DNA from: Sphaerobacter thermophilus DSM 20745
GTDB taxonomy: Bacteria; Chloroflexota; Chloroflexia; Thermomicrobiales; Thermomicrobiaceae
Direction of reading: 5' to 3'
DNA: 64,000 bases
Assembly: GCF_000024985.1 (NCBI RefSeq)
Contig: NC_013524.1
Coordinates: forward strand, 682,001-746,000
The notes beneath the pieces were generated by a model. The model searched no databases and was not told the origin of the DNA. It saw only the letters and a list, made by a program, of their open reading frames with translations. Shown here piece by piece: positions 25,909 to 34,029 of this stretch; position 1 is the stretch's first letter, and every line of letters starts with the position of its first letter. Made by a program: the position numbers and the translations under genes.

Positions 25909-27234
25909 ATGAATGGATGCGGTGAGAAGCCCAAGGACGGCGAGGTGGTGGGAGAACGACGGGTGATCCCCGCGGCAGGGCGGGAGGAGCAGCAGGGCGC
26001 CCCCGGACGGCTGGGCCGGATCCGGCGGGTGCTCCCCTTCCTCGGGCCGGCGTTCGTGGCGAGCGTCGCCTATATCGATCCGGGCAACTTCGCCACCAAC
26101 ATCCAGGGCGGCGCCCGCTTCGGTTACCTCCTGCTCTGGGTCATCCTGATGAGCAACCTGATGGCCATGCTCATTCAGTCGCTCTCGGCGAAGCTGGGCA
26201 TCGCCACCGGGCGCAACCTGGCCGAGGTCTGCCGCGATCACTTCCCCCGCCCGCTGGTGTACGGCATGTGGGTGGTCGCGGAGATGGTCGCGATGGCGAC
26301 CGACCTGGCCGAGTTCCTGGGCGCGGCGATCGGGTTCAACCTGCTCTTCCACATCCCGCTCCTGCCGGCCGGCATCCTGACCGGCGTGGTCACCTTCGTG
26401 ATCCTGGCGCTCGAACGCTTCGGCGCGCGGCCCCTGGAGGCCGTGATCGCCGCCTTCGTCGGCGTGATCGCCGTGAGCTATGTCATCGAGACCGCGTTGG
26501 CAAGCCCCGATTGGGGCACGCTGGGTCGACACGCCTTGGTGCCGCAGCTCGAGGGCGAAGAGAGCCTCCTCCTGGCAGTGGGCATCCTGGGCGCCACGGT
26601 CATGCCGCACGTCATCTTCCTCCACTCCTCACTCACCCAGAGCCGGATCCGGCCGAAGGACGTCGCCCAGGCGCGGCGCATCTACCACTTCGAGATCCTG
26701 GACGTGGTCATCGCGATGGGGCTCGCCGGCCTGGTGAACATGGCGATGTTGATCATGGCGGCCGCCACGTTCCACGCCGAGGGGCTGATCGAGATCGCCT
26801 CGATTGAAGAGGCCTATCGCACGCTGACACCGCTGCTCGGCCCGCTGGCGAGCACCGTCTTCGCCATCTCGCTGCTCGCCGCCGGGCTTTCCTCCTCGAC
26901 CGTCGGCACCATGGCCGGGCAGGTCATCATGCAGGGCTTCCTGAACTGGCACATCCCGGTCTGGCTGCGCCGTGCCATCACCATGGCGCCGGCGCTGGTT
27001 GTCATCGCGCTCGGGCTCGACCCAACGCGAACGCTGGTCATCAGCCAGGTGATCCTCAGCTTCGGTATCCCCTTTGCGCTTATTCCGCTGGTACTCTTCA
27101 CCCGCGACCGGAGGATTATGGGCGACCTCGTGAACCAAACCTGGACGACCCGGGTGGCCTGGCTGGTCGCTTCGGTGATCGTAGGCTTGAACGTGTTCCT
27201 GCTCGTCGCCACGTTCCAGGGAGGGATCCTGTGA
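25909..27234 (+). CDS. mntH: Nramp-family divalent metal (Mn2+/Fe2+) transporter
   Basis: A 441-residue membrane protein with about 11 helices. The metal-binding helix 1 motif DPGN is at 57-60 (VAYIDPGNFATN) and helix 6 has VMPHVIFLHSSL. It imports divalent metal by proton symport. The N-terminal 35 residues are hydrophilic and not conserved; no strong RBS precedes ATG 25909, so a later start is possible. The stop overlaps the UspA gene by 4 bp (GTGA), so the two are coupled. Fusion or coupling of Nramp with UspA-type proteins is also seen in other bacteria. Confidence 0.93.
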   Translation: MNGCGEKPKDGEVVGERRVIPAAGREEQQGAPGRLGRIRRVLPFLGPAFVASVAYIDPGNFATNIQGGARFGYLLLWVILMSNLMAMLIQSLSAKLGIATGRNLAEVCRDHFPRPLVYGMWVVAEMVAMATDLAEFLGAAIGFNLLFHIPLLPAGILTGVVTFVILALERFGARPLEAVIAAFVGVIAVSYVIETALASPDWGTLGRHALVPQLEGEESLLLAVGILGATVMPHVIFLHSSLTQSRIRPKDVAQARRIYHFEILDVVIAMGLAGLVNMAMLIMAAATFHAEGLIEIASIEEAYRTLTPLLGPLASTVFAISLLAAGLSSSTVGTMAGQVIMQGFLNWHIPVWLRRAITMAPALVVIALGLDPTRTLVISQVILSFGIPFALIPLVLFTRDRRIMGDLVNQTWTTRVAWLVASVIVGLNVFLLVATFQGGIL

Positions 27235-28142
27235 CCAAGCGGCTCCGACACTTCCTGGTGCCGCTCGACGGCTCGCGGCTGGCCGAGGTCGTCCTGCCGA
27301 CGGCCTACGACCTCGCCGCCGCCTGCGACGCCCGGATCACGCTCCTCCACATCATCGAGCATGACGCGCCAGCCACGGTTCACGGGGAACCGCACCTGGA
27401 CAACGTCGAGACGGCCGACGCCTACCTGGCGGCCGTCGCCCACCGAGAGCAGAGAACCGGCGTCCCGACGACCACGCATGTCCACACCAACCCGGCGCAC
27501 GATGTCGCCCGCGCTATCGGGGAGCACGCCGAGGAACTGGGCGTCGACCTGATCGTGCTGGCGACCCACGGCCGGGGCGGGCTGCGCGGTCTCCTCTTCG
27601 GGCGGATCGCGCAGCAGGTCCTGCACCACACGGCCACACCGGTCCTGCTGATCCGGCCGGTCGAGGGGGAAGCCGCGCCCACCCTGCGCCGTGGCCCCAT
27701 CGTCGTCCCGCTCGACGGCACACCGGCGGCTGAGGCGGCCCTACCCCTCGCGCAGGCGCTGGCTGCCGCGACCGGCACCCATCTCCACCTGGTGCGCGTC
27801 GTCCCGACGGTCCAGACACTCACCACGGGGCGCGACCCGGCAGCGACGTTCACGCCGATCGCCACGGCGGCCCTGCTCGATCTGGAGGAGACGGCCGCGC
27901 GCGACTACCTGGCGGAGGTCGCGGACCGCGGCACGGGCGGGGTCCCGACGACGACCGAGGTGCGACGCGGCGAGGTGGCGGCCGAACTTGCGGCGGCCGT
28001 GACCGACAGTGAGGCCGGCCTCGTGGTCATGGCCACGCACGGCCGCGCCGGGATTTCCGGCCACCTGGCCGGCAGCGTGGCCACGCGCCTGCTCTCCCGG
28101 CTCGACCGGCCACTGGTCTTGACGGGAGCGGACGGGCGCTAG
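27231..28142 (+). CDS. Universal stress protein, two UspA domains
   Basis: A 303-residue cytoplasmic protein with two tandem UspA folds. Each begins with a strand ending in DG (FLVPLDGSRLAE; IVVPLDGTPAAE) and closes with an ATP-binding loop: THGRGGLRGLLFGRIAQQV and THGRAGISGHLAGSVATRL, both with the G-x2-G-x9-(G)-S-type pattern only partly kept (Ser present in the second, Arg-Ile in the first). It may therefore bind nucleotide mainly in the second domain. It is translationally coupled to the Nramp gene, which suggests regulation of metal uptake. Confidence 0.92.
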   Translation: MTKRLRHFLVPLDGSRLAEVVLPTAYDLAAACDARITLLHIIEHDAPATVHGEPHLDNVETADAYLAAVAHREQRTGVPTTTHVHTNPAHDVARAIGEHAEELGVDLIVLATHGRGGLRGLLFGRIAQQVLHHTATPVLLIRPVEGEAAPTLRRGPIVVPLDGTPAAEAALPLAQALAAATGTHLHLVRVVPTVQTLTTGRDPAATFTPIATAALLDLEETAARDYLAEVADRGTGGVPTTTEVRRGEVAAELAAAVTDSEAGLVVMATHGRAGISGHLAGSVATRLLSRLDRPLVLTGADGR

Positions 28143-28259
28143 CGGCGCGTTCGGCAACGGAGCACGACCGGCAGCAAGGCACTCTCCAAAGGCGTAGACT
28201 TGGCATGGCGGCGGGTGTCGGGTCCGCCGCCGATGCTGAGCCTGCTGAAGGAGCACCGT

Positions 28260-28550
28260 ATGAGCGATCTGCCGCAAGCCGGGGAACGCCGTCCCATCTG
28301 GATGCCGCCACTGGTGGGCGCCGCGGTCCTCTTCTGTCTCTTCCTGCTGGCGACCGCCGTGCGGAACAGCCCGATCGCCAGCAGCGGGCGGGGCGTGATG
28401 ATCGTCCTCTCGACCGCCGCAGCCGCGGCCGTCACTCTCTACGGTCTCAAGATGGTGGTCGACGCACGCATCCGCGGCATCGCCAGCGCCGCCGCCGGAG
28501 CGGTCATGGTCGCCATGGGCGTCTACACCCTCCTCCACGTGCTGCGCTGA
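28260..28550 (+). CDS. Small three-helix membrane protein
   Basis: A 96-residue protein; ATG 28260 follows AAGGAGCACCGT. Hydrophobic segments are about 18-38 (PPLVGAAVLFCLFLLATAV), 47-65 (GVMIVLSTAAAAAVTLYGL) and 74-93 (GIASAAAGAVMVAMGVYTLL). No family recognised. It lies 117 bp behind the UspA gene and may have its own promoter. Confidence 0.65.
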   Translation: MSDLPQAGERRPIWMPPLVGAAVLFCLFLLATAVRNSPIASSGRGVMIVLSTAAAAAVTLYGLKMVVDARIRGIASAAAGAVMVAMGVYTLLHVLR

Positions 28551-28607
28551 CAGGGCAGGAGAGCGCGCACGCAGGATCGACGGCACGCGGAAGACGCGGC
28601 ACACGGC

Positions 28608-29048
28608 TCACTCGTCCAGCGCGCCCCAGCTCGTGAGCCGGTCAGGGGCAAGGGCGATGATGGGTGCCGCCTCCAGCGCCATGGCGCGGTACTGCGCGTA
28701 GCGCTCACGCAGCAGGGCGACCGCGGTCGCGTGTCCCTCCGCGCCCGGCGGGAGTATCCAGGCGCGTCCGCGCGCGTGCACCCAGCCCAGGCGGGACCAG
28801 TCCTCGTCGTAGCGGTCAATGATCAGCGCGGCGCGGCCAGTGGCCTCCACATTCCGGACCCGGCGGAGCGGTCGGTCACGCCGTTTCGGCTTCTCGTCGA
28901 TCGGCGTGTAGAAGTACTCCCCGTCGTAGGCGTAGCAGACGGGCACAACCGACGGCGCGCCCCGCGCGTCCACCGTCGCCAGATGGCCGACTCGCTGCCG
29001 ATCGATGAAGGCGCGCTCCCGCACGCTCGCCCGTGCCACCGTCACCAT
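28608..29048 (-). CDS. PPOX-class F420-dependent oxidoreductase (TIGR03668-like)
   Basis: A 146-residue split-barrel flavin/deazaflavin protein. It shows the N-terminal FIDRQRVGHLATVDARGAPSVVPVC pattern (split here as RVGHLATVD and PSVVPVCYAYDG), a KPKRRDRPLRRVRNVEAT segment and the C-terminal RYAQYRAMALEAAPIIAL typical of TIGR03668. Such enzymes use F420 and are common in Actinobacteria and Chloroflexota. ATG 29048 follows GAGGAGGGG. It is divergent from an ArsR-type regulator, which may control it. Confidence 0.85.
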   Translation of the reverse strand: MVTVARASVRERAFIDRQRVGHLATVDARGAPSVVPVCYAYDGEYFYTPIDEKPKRRDRPLRRVRNVEATGRAALIIDRYDEDWSRLGWVHARGRAWILPPGAEGHATAVALLRERYAQYRAMALEAAPIIALAPDRLTSWGALDE

Positions 29049-29072
29049 CCCCTCCTCTCACCATTCGGCACC

Positions 29073-29109
29073 TTGACCTCGCCCTGCCCTTCATCGTAAA
29101 AACACGATG
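29073..29109 (+). promoter_or_regulatory. Promoter and CATCGT-N6-ACGATG operator of the ArsR-type gene
   Basis: TTGACC (29073-29078), 17 bp, GTAAAA (29096-29101). The inverted repeat CATCGT (29092-29097)/ACGATG (29104-29109) overlaps the -10 box, the usual place for ArsR self-repression. The divergent PPOX gene starts 25 bp to the left of the -35 box and could be controlled by the same site. Confidence 0.5.
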
Positions 29110-29124
29110 CAAGGAGGGCGAGCC

Positions 29125-29415
29125 GTGAAGCCGATTGAGCTGCCATCGAAGACGGATGAACGCCTTGTCGCCATGCTGCGGGCCGTAGCCAACCCGGTGC
29201 GATATCGTATCTTGCAGATCCTGGCCGACCGCGGCGAGTGCCAGTGCGGCCCGCTCGGCGCGGATCTCCCGATTGCCCAATCTACGCTGTCGCAGCACCT
29301 GAAAGTCCTGCGCGAGGCCGGCCTGATCAAGGGGACGGTTTCCGGGCCAGCCGTGTGCTACTGCCGCGACGAAGAAGCCATCGACTGGCTCAAGCGCGCA
29401 ATCCAGTCGCTCTGA
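29125..29415 (+). CDS. ArsR-family winged-helix regulator
   Basis: A 96-residue repressor (KPIELPSKTDERLV from GTG 29125 after AAGGAGGGC; an ATG at 29107 lies upstream of that RBS and is less likely). The HTH region reads IAQSTLSQHLKVLREAGLI. The cysteine pair in ECQCGPL is in the helix 3 position used for metal binding in some ArsR proteins, but the segment is also similar to the redox/peroxide-type subgroup with a C-terminal CYCRD. The signal is therefore either a soft metal or a thiol-reactive compound. Confidence 0.85.
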   Translation: MKPIELPSKTDERLVAMLRAVANPVRYRILQILADRGECQCGPLGADLPIAQSTLSQHLKVLREAGLIKGTVSGPAVCYCRDEEAIDWLKRAIQSL

Positions 29416-29503
29416 CCCCGCAAGACCGCCGCCTGCTCACACCACCCGCGCCGTGATTTGGGCGCATAGCATGTGGTATGAGGATCCCCGCTCCGTGGCG
29501 CGT

Positions 29504-29866
29504 GCCCGGGGGTAAACCCCCGGGCTGACAACGAAAAGCCGGCTGAAGCCGGCTGGGGTGGGACATGCGGCACACCCCGGCATTGGGTCCCGCCGCTCGG
29601 CACGTGCCCGGGGCTAAAGCCGCCGGGCTGATATTTTGGAAAGCCCACTGAAGGGGCTGTGAGACCTACATGCAGGCGAACGCAATCCGGCCTCCCACCG
29701 GGCACTGCGTCCCCAGCCCCTTCAGTGGGCTTCGCATTGTCAGCCCGGGGGTTGACCCCCGGGCACCAACCGGATGGTGGGCACCGTATCACCGAGGGCT
29801 GAACCCTCTTCCCCCAGCCGGCTTCAGCCGGCTTTCGTTGTGAGCCCGGCGGCTCTAGCCCCGGGC
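29504..29866. repeat. Multi-hairpin palindromic element, copy 2
   Basis: Best-formed copy. Left half: GCCCGGGGG..CCCCCGGGC (29504-29525), AGCCGGCTGAAGCCGGCT (29537-29554), a GCCCGGGG..CCGGGC arm, AGCCCACTGAAGGGGCT. A centre of about 70 bp is followed by the same modules in reverse complement: AGCCCCTTCAGTGGGCT, CCCGGGGG arm, AGCCGGCTTCAGCCGGCT and a final GCCCGG..CCGGGC arm at 29844-29866. GGATCCCCGC precedes it, as in copies 4 and 5. Confidence 0.9.
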
Positions 29867-30010
29867 ACGCGCCACCCGCGCAGACCCTTCGCACGCGGAA
29901 CCAGCGTACGGCGCTCTCGTGTCGGGAACGGTTATTGCTCTCTCGATAGCGACCGCGAAGGCGCATCAGCGCTCGCCTAGGCGACCGACGGGCGCTGCAG
30001 GAGCGGAACG

Positions 30011-30886
30011 GTGATGAGCAGTGAGCCGGTCGAGCAGGCGCGGGAGCATGGGTGGATAGACGAGGCGGCGTCCTTCGGCCGCGCCTTCGCCGGTGCCTAC
30101 CTCTTCGGCATCCCGCTGCTGTTCACGATGGAGATGTGGTGGATCGGCACGTATGCCGATCTCTGGAAGCTCATCGTCTTCCTGGCACTCACCTTCCTCG
30201 CGAACGTGGTCCTGACCTACCTGGCGGGGTTCAAGCCCAGGCGCGAGACGAGTCTGATCGCGTCGATCGATGAGTCGGTCGACACCCTCGCCGTCGGGGT
30301 AGTGGCATCAGTCATCGTCCTGCTCGTGCTCAACCGGATCGCTCCGGGCGACCCGCTGGACAGTATCCTCGGCAAGGTCATCATCCAGGCTATCCCCTTG
30401 AGCATCGGCGCTTCGCTCGCCAACGCCGTGTTCGACCGGCACGAGGGTCGCACCGGTGAGCAGCCGTCTGCAGCGGAGTCGCATCCCTGGCGAGATGCGC
30501 TCAACGACCTCGGGGCAACGATCATCGGCGGGGTCTTCATCGGTTTCTCCATCGCGCCGACGGACGAGATCCAGCTCCTCGCGGCGAGCCTGGACATCTA
30601 CCACGAGGTCGCGCTGGTGGCACTGACACTGGTCATCGGCTACATCATCGTCTTCACCAGCGGCTTCGACCCCGAGTCCGCAGGGCCGCGGCCGACTGGC
30701 CCGTTCCAGCACCCCATCACAGAGACCGTTGTCTCATACGTCGTCTCGCTGTCGGTGGCGTTCTGGGCGCTCTATCTCCTGGACCGCGTTGATTTTGGGG
30801 ACCCATTCCCCAGCATCCTGTCACAGGTGCTGGTGCTGGGCCTGCCGACGATGGTCGGCGGCGCAGCCGGGAGGCTCGCGGTATGA
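30011..30886 (+). CDS. TIGR02587 family integral membrane protein
   Basis: A 291-residue membrane protein with about seven helices, e.g. AGAYLFGIPLLFTMEMWWIG, IVFLALTFLANVVLTYLAGF, VVASVIVLLVLNRI and VALVALTLVIGYIIVF. The central GGVFIGFSIAPTDEIQLLA is characteristic of the family. Function is not known. GTG 30011 and ATG 30014 are both placed after AGGAGCGGAACG. It overlaps the TIGR02588 gene by 4 bp; the two families nearly always travel together. Confidence 0.85.
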   Translation: MMSSEPVEQAREHGWIDEAASFGRAFAGAYLFGIPLLFTMEMWWIGTYADLWKLIVFLALTFLANVVLTYLAGFKPRRETSLIASIDESVDTLAVGVVASVIVLLVLNRIAPGDPLDSILGKVIIQAIPLSIGASLANAVFDRHEGRTGEQPSAAESHPWRDALNDLGATIIGGVFIGFSIAPTDEIQLLAASLDIYHEVALVALTLVIGYIIVFTSGFDPESAGPRPTGPFQHPITETVVSYVVSLSVAFWALYLLDRVDFGDPFPSILSQVLVLGLPTMVGGAAGRLAV

Positions 30887-31317
30887 GGGTCACGGAGCAG
30901 CGCGAGGACACTGAGCACCAGCAGAAGGAGCCGGGTCCGGCCCGGACGACGGTCGAGTGGATTACCCTCGGGATCAGCGTGCTGATCGTCGCCGCCGTAA
31001 TCGGGCTCATCATCTACGCCTACGTCACCCAGGGTTCGACGCCCCCGATCATCGATGCGAGCGCGCCGGTGGACCGGGTCCGGCAGGTGCAGGACCGCTA
31101 CTACCTGCCGGTCGAAGTGCGGAACAGTGGCGGACAGACGGCCAAAGACGTGCGCGTCGCGATCTCGCTGACCACCCCCGACGGCAAGACCGAGACCGCG
31201 GAGGTGCTGATCGACTTCCTCGCCGGGGAAGAGACAGCGCACGCCACCGCGGTGTTCACACGCGACCCACGCCAGGGCACGGTTGCGGTGGGAGTCATCA
31301 GCTACCTCGCGCCATGA
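30883..31317 (+). CDS. TIGR02588 family membrane-anchored protein
   Basis: A 144-residue protein with one N-terminal membrane helix (VEWITLGISVLIVAAVIGLI, about 23-42) and an extracytoplasmic beta-sandwich-like domain: YYLPVEVRNSGGQTAKDVRV, then AEVLIDFLAGEE. It starts in ATGA overlap with the TIGR02587 gene. The pair probably forms a membrane complex of unknown role. Confidence 0.85.
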   Translation: MRVTEQREDTEHQQKEPGPARTTVEWITLGISVLIVAAVIGLIIYAYVTQGSTPPIIDASAPVDRVRQVQDRYYLPVEVRNSGGQTAKDVRVAISLTTPDGKTETAEVLIDFLAGEETAHATAVFTRDPRQGTVAVGVISYLAP

Positions 31318-31540
31318 CCGGCTGATGGCTCTTGGCAGCCGGTTGCGCCGGTACATCGCCTCACATAAACTATCCGGAATACCCTGGTGTAGGCACGTGG
31401 TTGTGCCTGCCAGCCTCACGCGCGAGCGAGCGGGACGCTGCGCCGAGCCGCGGCGCGGTGACCACCGGATCGAACCCAGCGACGCCGCCAGCGGCCGGGA
31501 GCCGGTATGGCGGCTGGTGAGCAGGGAAAGGATCCCACCC

Positions 31541-32755
31541 ATGTCGTCCCTCTCCCCGTTGTCCCCGCGTACGCGCGCGATCCTCGATATCCTGGGACCG
31601 TTTCTCAGTTCGATCAGGGATTCGACGTACGCCCGCCGACAGCACGAGCCGGGGATCCTCGACTTCATGCTTGGTGATCCCCACGAGCCGCCGCTGCCGG
31701 GCATCACCGAGGCGATCCAGCGCTGGAGCGTCCCGCAGGACAACCACTGGTTCGCCTACAAGCTAAGCGAGCCGCAGGCCCAGGCGGCGGTCGCGGCGGC
31801 CCTCCGCCAGCGCCGGGGCATCCCGTTCGCCGCCGAGGACATCCTGATGACCACGGGCGCGTTCGGCGCGCTGGCCAACTCGCTCCTGGCGCTGGCCGGC
31901 GAGGACGACGAGGTGGTTTTCATCTCCCCGCCCTGGTTCTTCTACGAGGCGATGATCGCGGCCGCGGGCGCCACGCCGGTGCGGGTTGCGGTGCAGCCCG
32001 GCACCTTCGATCTCGACCTGGAGGCCATCAGCGCCGCCATCACGCCGCAGACCCGGGTGGTGCTTGTCAACTCACCGCACAACCCCACCGGCAAGATCTA
32101 CCCACCCGAGACGCTGGAGCGGCTGGCGAAGCTGCTCCGCGAGGCATCCGAACGGCACGGCCGGCCGATCTACCTGATTTCGGACGAGTCATACAGCCGC
32201 ATCGTCTACGACGGGCGGACCTACCACAGCCCCGCGGCGTACTACCCGTACACCGTCCTGATCTACACCCTCGGCAAGACGCTGCTGGCCCCCAGCCAGC
32301 GACTGGGCTACATTGCCCTCCCGCCGGACATGCCGGAGCGGGAGCAGGTGCATCTGGCGATCATGATGCGCCAGGTCGTGGGTGGCTACGGCTTCCCGAA
32401 CGCGGTGATGCAGTACGCCGTTGGGGATCTGGAGGAGCTCTCGATCGACATCGACCACCTGCAGCGCAAGCGGGACCGCGTGGTGGCGGCGCTGCGGGAG
32501 ATGGGCTACGAGGTCCACACGCCGGAGGGCACGTTCTACCTGCTGCCCCGCTCGCCCTGGGCGGACGACCTGGCCTTCACCGAGCTGCTCGCCACCCACG
32601 GCATCTTCGTGCTGCCGGGGGCGAGCATCGAGGTGCCGGGCTACTTCCGCGTCTCGCTCACTGCGAGCGACGACATGATCGACCGGGCACTGCCGGGATT
32701 AGCCGCCGCGATCGCCCACGCCCGGACCCACGCGCCCGCGGCGGCCGGCGGCTGA
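31541..32755 (+). CDS. PLP-dependent class I/II aminotransferase
   Basis: A 404-residue fold-type I enzyme. Substrate and cofactor motifs are DNHWFAYKLSEPQAQ (start of the small domain), NSPHNPTGKIYPP, a YLISDESYSRIVYDG segment with the Asp/Tyr pair contacting PLP, and the PLP lysine in YTLGKTLLAPSQRLGY. The C-terminal substrate-carboxylate Arg is in PGYFRVSLTAS. ATG 31541 follows GAAAGGA; upstream frame is discarded because the family begins after MSSLSPLSP. The amino donor and acceptor are not evident. Confidence 0.9.
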   Translation: MSSLSPLSPRTRAILDILGPFLSSIRDSTYARRQHEPGILDFMLGDPHEPPLPGITEAIQRWSVPQDNHWFAYKLSEPQAQAAVAAALRQRRGIPFAAEDILMTTGAFGALANSLLALAGEDDEVVFISPPWFFYEAMIAAAGATPVRVAVQPGTFDLDLEAISAAITPQTRVVLVNSPHNPTGKIYPPETLERLAKLLREASERHGRPIYLISDESYSRIVYDGRTYHSPAAYYPYTVLIYTLGKTLLAPSQRLGYIALPPDMPEREQVHLAIMMRQVVGGYGFPNAVMQYAVGDLEELSIDIDHLQRKRDRVVAALREMGYEVHTPEGTFYLLPRSPWADDLAFTELLATHGIFVLPGASIEVPGYFRVSLTASDDMIDRALPGLAAAIAHARTHAPAAAGG

Positions 32756-32834
32756 GCACGCGGCGCCCGGCACGCCGCTTGACAGGCGCGGCCCCGGCGG
32801 CGGATCATGCCGGTCCAGCCGAAAGGAGGCCGCG

Positions 32835-33788
32835 ATGAACCAGCGCCAGCCGATGTCCGGTGCCGGCCGGCCGCTTCGGGTCGGGCTGCTGCTCCCGACT
32901 GGCGAGGGGCTGATGGCCGGCGAGACGCCCCATTGGCCCGATCTGCTCGCCATGGCCCGGCGGGCCGAGGAACTGGGCTACGACTCCCTCTGGGTGCCGG
33001 ACCACTTCCTGATGCGTTTTCCGGGACGCACCCGCCCGCCCCGCGGCACCTGGGACTGCTGGACCCTGCTCGCGGCACTGGCGGCGACGACCGAGCGCAT
33101 CGAGATCGGCTCGCTCGTCAGCAGCACCACCTTCCGCAACCCGGCGCTGCTGGCCTGGATCGCCAACACGGTCGACGACGTGAGCGGTGGCCGGCTGATC
33201 CTCGGTGTGGGCGCCGGAGACGCCCCGCTGGAACACGAGGCATTGGGGGTCCCCTACGACCGCCGGGCCAGCCGCTTCGAGGAAGCGATCCAGATCATCA
33301 CCAGCCTCCTCCGCGACGGCACCAGCACCTTCGATGGGACCTTCTACCAGACGCGGGATGCGGAACTTCGCCCGCGCGGGCCACGGCCCAGCGGCCCGCC
33401 GATCATGATCGGCACCGGCACCCGCGGCCCGCGCATGCTGCGCCTTGCCGCGCGCTACGGGGATATGTGGAATGCCTGGCTCGCCTTCGGCCGCAGCCAG
33501 CCCGACGCCATCCCGCCCCTACGCGAGGCGGTCGACGCCGCCTGCCGCGACGTCGGGCGGGACCCGGCGACGCTCGCCCGCAGCGTGGCCGTCCAGGTGG
33601 ACTATCTCGGCCGCGAGGAGTACCCCGAAGGGCTCGCCCCGCTGACCGGCTCGCCCGAGGACCTCGCCGAGCAGTTCCGCGCCTTCGCCCACGAGGGAAT
33701 CAACCACATCCAGGTCGTCCTCCGTCCCACCACCCTCGAGACCATCGAGCGCCTCGCGCCCGTGCTGGAGCTGCTGGATCGGGGGTGA
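32835..33788 (+). CDS. LLM-class (luciferase-like) oxidoreductase, F420-type
   Basis: A 317-residue TIM-barrel protein. The N-terminal RVGLLLPTGEG, YDSLWVPDHFL, ERIEIGSLVSSTTFRNPALLA and LILGVGAGDAPLEHEALG are typical of the F420-dependent group of bacterial luciferase-like enzymes. AAAGGAGGCC precedes the ATG. The substrate is unknown. Together with the PPOX enzyme at 28.6 kb it points to an F420-using organism. Confidence 0.88.
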   Translation: MNQRQPMSGAGRPLRVGLLLPTGEGLMAGETPHWPDLLAMARRAEELGYDSLWVPDHFLMRFPGRTRPPRGTWDCWTLLAALAATTERIEIGSLVSSTTFRNPALLAWIANTVDDVSGGRLILGVGAGDAPLEHEALGVPYDRRASRFEEAIQIITSLLRDGTSTFDGTFYQTRDAELRPRGPRPSGPPIMIGTGTRGPRMLRLAARYGDMWNAWLAFGRSQPDAIPPLREAVDAACRDVGRDPATLARSVAVQVDYLGREEYPEGLAPLTGSPEDLAEQFRAFAHEGINHIQVVLRPTTLETIERLAPVLELLDRG

Positions 33789-33833
33789 GGGGCACTGCAC
33801 GCGGAAAGCGTCACCGATGACGTCGGTGGGACC

Positions 33834-33862
33834 ACCTGAACGGAACAGGCTCGTCGTATAAT
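33834..33862 (+). promoter_or_regulatory. Promoter in front of the Abi leader RNA
   Basis: A perfect -10 TATAAT lies at 33857-33862 in otherwise GC-rich DNA. The -35 region (33834-33841, CACCTGAA) is weak. The predicted transcript starts near 33869, about 160 nt before the Abi start codon, and includes the structured leader. Confidence 0.5.
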
Positions 33863-33907
33863 GCGGTCACGGATGAACTGTTCAGCAAACCGGTAAAGAA
33901 GTCAAAA

Positions 33908-33963
33908 CCCCGGGGCTCTAATTTCACTAGCCCTGTGGAGGACTAGGAGAGGAACTCCCGGGG
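33908..33963 (+). ncRNA. Structured leader RNA upstream of the Abi gene
   Basis: Three nested stems can be drawn: CCCCGGG (33908-33914) with CCCGGGG (33957-33963), CTCT (33916-33919) with AGAG (33948-33951), and CTAG-C-CCT (33927-33934) with AGG-A-CTAG (33939-33946) closing a GTGG tetraloop. Single-stranded AATTTCA and GAACT segments lie between. The region is AT-rich and sits between a TATAAT promoter and an Abi_2-like gene. A direct repeat TGCTGCCTGA x2 then precedes the start codon. Stem geometry is from hand folding. Confidence 0.5.
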
Positions 33964-34029
33964 CACGGCACGCTCATTATGATGCTATTGTGCTGCCGAA
34001 TGCAAGTACATGCTGCCTGATGCTGCCTG

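Noticed and set aside
29504-29866. CRISPR array
   Set aside because: Repeated hairpins are of several different types, in mirror order and with irregular spacing; no constant repeat-spacer unit and no cas genes.
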